From the NCBI GenBank assembly GCA_037349315.1, contig JBAIAC010000006.1:53564501-53628500 (forward strand): a stretch of DNA of 64,000 bases, written 5' to 3'. The DNA is from Chelydra serpentina. Taxonomy: Eukaryota; Chordata; Testudines; Chelydridae. Positions 58,036 to 64,000 of the stretch are shown here, one piece after another. A program made the translations under genes and the position numbers. Numbering within the stretch: position 1 is the stretch's first letter; each line of letters opens with the position of its first letter. Under the pieces are notes generated by a model, which worked only from the letters and a program-made list of their open reading frames with translations, ran no database searches and was not told where the DNA came from.

Positions 58036-58341
58036 AATTCAGTCAGGTATGCATACATTAGGAATGCATGCATTGATATTTTACCAGTAGTACCGCAGAA
58101 AACAAACATAATCCAGTACCTTAAACATAGATAGAAAATAAAATGCTCAGAGAATTTTCATGATTTTCAGTGATTATTATGCAGTATGTATTAGGGCTAA
58201 TTTTGAAAATGTTCAACTTTTCATTAATTTGAGGTCAAAGAAATGCTGATATAGGAAAGAGGAAAAAAATGGCTTTATGAACATTTGCATCTCTCTCTAG
58301 TCCAATATGATTCAGAGCATACAGGTGATAAATCTCTTGAC
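58036..58341. other. No recognised feature
   Basis: AT-rich sequence between the gypsy remnant and a hAT-like fragment. Confidence 0.35.
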
Positions 58342-58640
58342 CAGAGGTTCTCACAGTGCAATCCGTGGAGTACTGGTGCTCCGTGAGTGGGCTGCTCACA
58401 TGGCACTGGGTCTCTCCGTTCCCAACTGCTACATCACATTAAAATATCACTAAAATGTATTAAATTCTTACCTAACATTACATTTCCATGCAAGCAACTA
58501 CTATAGTTATCACAGGGATGTTACATGAATGGGAGGGTGATTGCCTTATGGACCATCTCCTTTCATATTTACAATTTCTATGTCTTAATAAGACATAGTT
58601 CAGCATATGGGAAAGTCTGAAATCTCCTGATCTAGATATT
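58342..58640. repeat. hAT-like fragment
   Basis: The left end CAGAGGTTCTCACAGTGC, then GTGGAGTACTGGTGCTCCGTG, resembles the CAGTGGTTCTCAAA family. The right end is not found. Confidence 0.45.
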
Positions 58641-58764
58641 CATCCTATGATGACATTTGGCTCCTCAGCAGATTCACAGACATCTGGAGCTGTGTTTTGG
58701 TAACTTTCTTACAAAGAGTTTGGTCACCCAACACCAAATTAGGATGCCAGTGGTCAATCAACTT

Positions 58765-59190
58765 TGCCTTTGGGGGGCAGTGGGCGGTTGCCTCCTGCCT
58801 CCGTGGGTGAGCCGAGAGCCAGGGGGGTGGGGTGGCTGGCTGTGGCTGCCGCCCACCTCCCGGCTCTGCAGGTGAGCTGAAAGCCGGGAGGAGAGGGGGG
58901 CGTGTCTGGCCATGGCTGCCACCCGCCTCCCAGCTCCACGGCTGAGCCGGAAGGGCAGCTGGCCGTTGCTGCCGCCCGGCTCCGCAGCTGAGCCAGGAGC
59001 CGGGAGCCAGGGGGGAGGGTGGCTGGCCGTGTCTGCCTCCCGCCTCTGCGGATGAGCCAGGAGCGGGGGGGTGGGGCGAGGGCTGGCCACGGCTGCCTCC
59101 CACCTCCTGCTTCGCGACTGAGCTGGGAGCCAGGGGGGCAGCTCGCCGGCGGCTGCCTCCTGCCTCTGCGGCTGAGCCAGGAGCTGGGGG
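58765..59190. repeat. GC-rich degenerate minisatellite, seven copies
   Basis: An anchor block (C/G)TGAGC(C/T) starts at 58807, 58872, 58942, 58988, 59052, 59118 and 59172, so the spacing varies from 46 to 70 and averages about 61. Each unit holds GGCTGCC(T/G)CC and a run of G. The long minus ORFs at 58645-59429 (223, 165 and 152 codons, proline/alanine/arginine-rich) run through it and are composition effects. It lies directly beside the hairpin at 59314-59370. Confidence 0.85.
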
Positions 59191-59313
59191 GGGGCGCCGC
59201 AGGCAGTGGGGAGGCTGCCAATGCCCGCGGGTGAGGGGGCCGAGCTGTCACGGCCCGTGGGAGGGTGGGAAGCTGCAGGGGACGGGGAGCTGGCTGCTGT
59301 AGCGGGGGCGGCG

Positions 59314-59370
59314 CAGGGCTGGTGCAAGGAAGTTTCGCCTAGGGCACGAAACTTCCTTGCACTGGCCCTG
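59314..59370. repeat. Near-perfect 24-bp inverted repeat (hAT-like terminus)
   Basis: Arms 59314-59337 (CAGGGCTGGTGCAAGGAAGT, TTCG) and 59347-59370 match at 22 of 24 positions across a 9-base spacer. The outer edge CAGGGC/GCCCTG is the end of a hAT-like family. One arm recurs alone at 32291-32314. Confidence 0.8.
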
Positions 59371-59860
59371 AATCTCATGCTTCCGAAAGCTTTCTTTGGA
59401 ACCCATTTTGTCCTGTAACACCATTGCAAATCCTGAATAACTCTATGACTTCATTGCAGAATTACTCTGAATTTACAGGGGTGAAACTGAAAGCAGAATT
59501 TAGCCCAGAGGATTAGTTGGAAAAAATTATGAGACTTTGTTTTTTATGATTTTTTCTATGAAATTTCACACTATCAGAGCAAGAGCACTGGAGGGTGAAA
59601 GGAAAGAGGAATAGTGAATAACATTTTTTTTTTCTCCAGAGAAGCTCTGAGTTGCAACTAGAAAACCCTGGATTTACAGAAGAGCACAACAGATTAGGAT
59701 GCCAATGCAAAATATTGCCTAAATAAATTTGCAGTTTTCTCATTATACCATATAAAGCTCTCCTGCAATGTCTGGCATAATATTTTGATTAGATGAATTT
59801 AAAGATTCTGAGATCCAGTACTCTAGGTAAACGATAGCCTGATTTATATGTTTAATGATC

Positions 59861-60870
59861 TGTGACGGGTATGTGCCCCCCACAGGCCCTGGATGGTGTA
59901 ATGTGGGTCTCCAAGGCCAGTTATGTTATCTGGCTGGCTGTTGTTATCTTACCTAGAGGGAACAGCCAGACTTAATTAAATATGAGTCCCTACTGGGGAA
60001 GGAGTTGGGTGGTTCCAGGAAGTTCAGAGCAGAAGAGGGCTGCAGAAAGAGTGTGCAGTGGCTCTCTGGGTGAAAAAATAGGGAGACCAGGGATAGAGGA
60101 AGCTCTGGGATTCTTGTCTGAATAGACAGGTCTGGCCAGAAGCCAGAGAAGACACAGAGCAGCCCCCAGTGTGGAGCAGGGTCTGTCCTGACACAAGGGC
60201 AGGAACTGACACAAGGGCAGGAACTGGAACTCCACGGAGAAAGCCCTGGGAGGAATTCAGTCAGGAAGAGAGCAGGAAGAGCTGTGACAGGTGTAAGGTC
60301 AAGCCCAAAGAAAGTGAAAATGGGCGTAGGTTTGTATTTTATGGTTTAGAAAGTTTTGTGGGGAGGAGTCCTGGGAGTCCTGGCCCTGAAATAAGGGTTA
60401 ACTTAGAGGGGTTTTGGAGAGAAGGCCTGAGAGTGGCTGAGGAGGAAGAAGCCCAGAAAAGCAGGAGCAAGGAGTTGGACTGGGCAGACATTGGCCGATG
60501 GTTAAAGGGTCCTTGGGTTAGAGCCTGGGATAATGGGAAGGTCCAGGTTCCACAGCTAGACACTGGCATGGTGGTGTGAAGACCCCTGAGAAGGTTCGAG
60601 GACAATTCAAGCCTTGAGACACGAGGGTGCAAGGGCCATAGGAGCTGGAGTCGGGACTGAAGACCTTTTTAATTATACCAAAAGATGTTTTCTCTTGGAC
60701 TCTGTTACCTCAGAAAGGGGAGGACTAAATTGTGACCTTGCCAGAGGGATGAGTTGTGGGAAGAGAGACCACAGGAGCGACGACAGTCCGCAGGGGACTC
60801 AGAAGAGGAGAGAGCTGCTATGCCTCATCTGGCCACAAGGAGACACTCTATCAGTGAGTGAACTCCTTCA
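59861..60870 (+). mobile_element. Probable LTR, gypsy- or ERV-like
   Basis: Starts TGTGACGGGTATGTG at 59861. It has the style of a turtle LTR that I recall as ending in the GGACTCTGTTACC and GGGGAGGACTAAA blocks (60698-60730) and the GAAGAGGAGAGAGCTGC block at 60802. A short direct repeat GGGCAGGAACTG occurs at 60198 and 60214. The right end is uncertain. The plus ORFs 60169-60579 and 60614-61033 have no known product. Confidence 0.55.
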
Positions 60871-61534
60871 CAGTATACAGCTTGCTAATTCTAGGTATGG
60901 AGTTGTTTCCAAAGCGATAATCTGCTACAGGGAGAAAGCCCTACATATTATTCATTTGTTCTTTTTTTGTCACTTGTCCAAATTATTACAGTTTCCTAGC
61001 AGGGAGATTTTTGAGGTCGGAGGGAAGAGATGAAACAAAAATTGGGTCAAATTGACACCCTCCCCATTGAAAAAATCAGGAAAGCATAGTTTATATAGAC
61101 ATTGGACCGTATTTTCTCAATCTTTGCACAGCACTCCCATTGACGTCAATGGAAATTCCACTTTCAGAACAAAGACAGAATGTGGCCCTTTGTTATCATG
61201 AAGTAAAACAATGTAAAACATGCATTCTTGAAATATTTCCAGTCATAGCCTTGGCAGAATCCCCAATACTTGTTAGGCTTTCGTGAAACTTGAGTGTGGA
61301 GTTTCCCATTCTGGAAAAATACAATGGAATATTTATACTTAAAGAGAGATTTAAATCCACTGTACAGTGTATTTCTTCCTCACACCTGACAGTTTGGAAT
61401 GTGCAGATGAAAGGTGCATGTAATCTCTTGTAATGATTTCACCATGTTATATTTTTGGTGTCTACATTAGTCATATCTATCAATAAATTATCTTAATAAA
61501 AACACTAAGGTTGCACTATCAGACACATCAAAGT
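60871..61534. other. No recognised gene; a dyad repeat at 61110-61190
   Basis: At 61110-61190 the sequence has CACTCCCATTGACGTCAATGG, a near-palindrome that includes a CRE-like TGACGTCA by chance. Otherwise AT-rich. Confidence 0.35.
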
Positions 61535-61826
61535 AAGGAATTAGAGATATGGAACAGCTTCCATATGAGGAGAGATTAAAAAATCTGGGACTGTTCATCT
61601 TAGAAAAGAGACAACTAACAGGGGATATGATAAAAATCTATAAAATCATGAATGGTGTGGAGACAGTGAATAGGGAAGTGTAATTTACCCCTTCACATAA
61701 CATAACCCAATGAAATTAATAAGCAGCAGTTTTAAAACAAACGAAAGGAAGGACTTTTTCACACAATGCTCAGTTAACCTGTGGAACTCGGTGCCAGGGG
61801 ATGTGGTAAAGGCCAAAAGTGTAAAG
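61535..61826 (+). mobile_element. CR1 LINE, left segment of a split copy
   Basis: ATATGAGGAGAGATTAAAAA, then GAATGGTGTGGAGACAGTGA and TGCCAGGGGATGTGGTAAAG, ending inside GGCCAAAAGTGTAA. The plus-strand order matches 22700-22920 of the long CR1 copy. The copy stops here and appears to resume at 63149. Confidence 0.85.
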
Positions 61827-63148
61827 CTGTACTCTCTGTGAGTACACCTTCCTCTCAGCACTACCTAGAAAAAATAACAATGGTCACATCCTGTTTCCCA
61901 AATACAGAATATTCCAGATTATTTGAAACCCTATTATCCAAACCTCCACATTATCCAAATCCCTTTCTTGTCCCTGCCCCCAAAACAACTGTCTTTAGGC
62001 ATCTCCTCAGTTATCCGCCCTGCCCAGCTGGTGCCATGCAACCCCACAGTGAAACCCCTGCCATCCATGTCCAATAGGCTACATGCACATACCCTCCCCC
62101 TCACCGTTTCCGCAGACCTCTGTGTTGCCCTTTATCTAATTGGCGTCATAGCTCTGGACCTGGCTGTTGCAGCACCGAGGGCTGCAGCACTGAGGTGCCC
62201 AGATCTCTCTTCAGCACAACCTCCATGCTACAGGAGCCAGTGCTGGGGTGCATGCCAAGCCGAACAGCCACAGGAGAAGCCCAGTGCTAGGGAGTCTGCT
62301 GCCTTGCTGTTACTATGCATGAGTAGTAACAACAAGAAGTCTATATCCCGTCCAGCTGTTTCGGACTGCAAGGGAGAGAACTGGAGGGATTGGGGTGAGA
62401 TGCTGCATGTTCAACAGCCTCTCGATTATCCTAACTCTCGATTATATAATTAAATAAATATAAATTAAATAAAATCCATATTCCCAGGCTATTTGGGCAA
62501 ACAGGTGTATACTGTAATACAAAACAGTGCCTCCCTGTGGATATACATTTTCATCTAGGCTGGGATTTTCAAAGGAACCGTGGGAGACGGATGCACAAAT
62601 CCCACTGATTTTTTCAATGACTCCCGATTCCTTGGGCAGGGTTGAAAAATCACAGCCCTAATCTCTAATAACATGACCATATGTTATTTCACAAAGACTA
62701 TAATGTTACATGAATACACAGCCTTAATTTTGCCCACTTGTGCATAAGCATAATAATTAAAATCTTTAATTAGGTTAGGCTGCTGGTGTGCTCAGACCAG
62801 TGCCTCTCATGCTGACCAATATTATCTCATTGTTTCCTTCTACTCTACCATCTGTCTGTCTCCATCTGTTGCTCTTATATGTGGACTGTAAGCTCTTTGT
62901 GGCAGGGACCATCTTTCTGTTCTGTGTTCGTACAGAAACTAGCGCAATGGGGTCTTGGTCCATGACTGGGGCTCCTAGATGCTAGGGGTAATGTAAATAA
63001 TAATAATATAGTGAATTGTATATATAATGAGACTTTCCACAAAACAGAATTCAAGGTGCCTCATATTACTTCCCCCCCCCGCCGTATAAAATAGATAAAC
63101 ATACATAATCACAGACAGCAAATAATAATAAACAAATGACAAAAAAAT
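61827..63148. other. Sequence between the two CR1 segments
   Basis: At 61910-61960 and 62415-62450 there are repeated ATTATCC(A/T)AA blocks (TATTATCCAAACC, TCGATTATCCTAACTC) that suggest inverted ends of a DNA transposon around a GC-richer middle. The plus ORF 61923-62453 (176 codons) runs over it but has no motif I recognise. At 62820-63005 an L2-type tail follows (see next entry). Confidence 0.4.
62820..63005 (+). mobile_element. L2-type LINE 3' tail
   Basis: GGACTGTAAGCTCTTTGTGG, CTAGCGCAATGGGGTC and ACTGGGGCTCCTAGATGC, ending with AATAATAATA. The same tail as 20470-20522 and 53225 (reversed). Confidence 0.8.
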
Positions 63149-63346
63149 CATGGAGGATAGGTCCATCAATGACTATTAGCCAGGATGGGCAGAAGCTGGG
63201 AATGGGTGACAGGGGATGGATCACTTGATGATTTCCTGTTCTGTTCATTCCCTCTGAAGCACCTGGAATTGGCTACTGTTGGAAGACAGGACACTGGGTT
63301 AGATGGACCTTTGGTCTGAGCCAGTATGGCCGTTCTTATGTTCTTA
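63149..63346 (+). mobile_element. CR1 LINE, right segment of a split copy
   Basis: Starts CATGGAGGATAGGTCCATCA, then GGATGGATCACTTGATGATT and CCAGTATGGCCGTTCTTATG. It continues the left segment with only about 25 bases of CR1 missing. The minus ORF 63166-63387 is its shadow. Confidence 0.88.
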
Positions 63347-64000
63347 TCATTCATTAATAATTTTATCTTATGGTAGTGCCGGTGCATGTATCAGTTCCCA
63401 CATATCTTATTGGCTAACACTGAAAATGTGGAGCAGGAGAGGGAGACTACTCAAACCTATCTTCTTATAGCCACAGCCAACCCAAATCCAGAATGGAGCC
63501 AGATTTCATTCTTATATTGACCCTGCCCCTGCGCCCACATTGAAAAGTATAAACTAGTTTACTGAAATATTCATTTTAATTGTCTGCTCTATAGGTGGCT
63601 GAGGAGTGTGGAATGAAAGACACCAAGATATAGCTCTTGTTTCCTTTAATTTAGTGAACGTACCCTTCATTTTTTACCACCAACATTGTTTCTATCATGT
63701 ATGTTCATGATCATCTACTGATCCTCTTTATGAAGGTCTGGTAAAAGCACAAAGCTACAGATGTGTTGCTAATTCACACAGATGACATTGGAAGCAATGA
63801 GAGCCTTGATGGACCAGTGATCAAGGAAAACTTTGGATCAGAGACAGTGTTTCTCCAGACAAAAGTCGTGCATCAGGCCCAAAACCCTACGTATGTTTAT
63901 AGTGTGTTGGGACTGACTCAGGGCCTGTCTATGGAGTGTGGCAAAGTGTGCCAGAAGGGTGTGATTTGTAAAGCACTCTAATGTCCTGCGCTCTAACTGC
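63347..64000. other. No recognised gene
   Basis: AT-rich sequence to the end of the window. The plus ORF 63763-63981 has no known product. Confidence 0.4.

Noticed and set aside
58765..59190. Possible CpG-island promoter.
   Set aside because: The G+C richness comes from a degenerate tandem repeat with no TSS or gene nearby.
58645..59429. Three long minus-strand ORFs (152, 165 and 223 codons), proline/alanine/arginine-rich.
   Set aside because: They run through the GC-rich minisatellite in all three frames, as composition predicts, with no domain.
60169..61033. 136- and 139-codon plus ORFs.
   Set aside because: Both lie in or beside an LTR-like element and match no known domain.
61138..61160. 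CRE-like TGACGTCA.
   Set aside because: It falls in a near-palindromic dispersed repeat and has no gene context.
61923..62453. 176-codon plus ORF.
   Set aside because: No recognisable domain; it spans DNA-transposon-like sequence between two halves of a CR1 copy.
1..64000. Search for protein-coding exons of a host gene.
   Set aside because: No frame outside repeats had a motif, codon bias or splice-site arrangement I could defend, so I call the window intergenic or deep intronic.

Overview
The window looks like non-coding vertebrate nuclear DNA, most likely from a turtle (a crocodilian is the main alternative). It is AT-rich, and I could not assign any open reading frame to a host gene. No reading frame runs beyond about 220 codons, and the longest ones lie in repeats. 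The organism call rests on the repeat content: several CR1 LINE copies, a tRNA-derived SINE whose 3' tail matches CR1 (the arrangement described for the tortoise Pol III SINE), Penelope-like elements, L2/MIR-type pieces, many small hAT-like elements and several LTR remnants. Family names come from memory of these repeats; no database search was possible.

Layout. From 0 to 5.5 kb there are LTR remnants, a CR1 fragment on the minus strand and the SINE. From 5.9 to 10.3 kb there are two plus-strand CR1 3' parts, then a Penelope-like element (9071-9887) with a GIY-YIG endonuclease reading frame and a 12-bp target-site duplication, sitting inside an older LTR-like sequence. From 12.8 to 14.6 kb there are hAT-like elements, one nested in another with a perfect 8-bp duplication. 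From 17.3 to 21.2 kb there are two LTRs, a MIR-like SINE and a 40-bp minisatellite. From 21.7 to 23.3 kb there is the longest CR1 copy, with a 130-bp insertion. From 27.75 to 28.89 kb there is a solo LTR with a 5-bp duplication. From 29.3 to 34.2 kb there are three Penelope-like remnants, one carrying a hairpin-rich MITE.

From 35 to 46 kb the sequence holds L2, CR1, MITE and hAT pieces plus a Jockey-like LINE end that differs from CR1. From 46.7 to 50.1 kb there are two LTRs with visible TATA and polyadenylation signals. From 52.9 to 55.9 kb there are hAT, L2 and Penelope pieces. From 57.4 to 60.9 kb there are a CR1 end, a Ty3/gypsy integrase remnant, a GC-rich minisatellite with a terminal hairpin, and another LTR. 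From 61.5 to 63.3 kb a CR1 copy appears split by about 1.3 kb of other DNA.

There is no operon or pathway here. What the window records is layered transposition, and its best-supported observations are the insertion scars (target-site duplications, nested copies, inverted junctions). I found no convincing new biological system. The unusual items are the Penelope inverted junctions, the hairpin-rich MITE and the Jockey-like LINE end.
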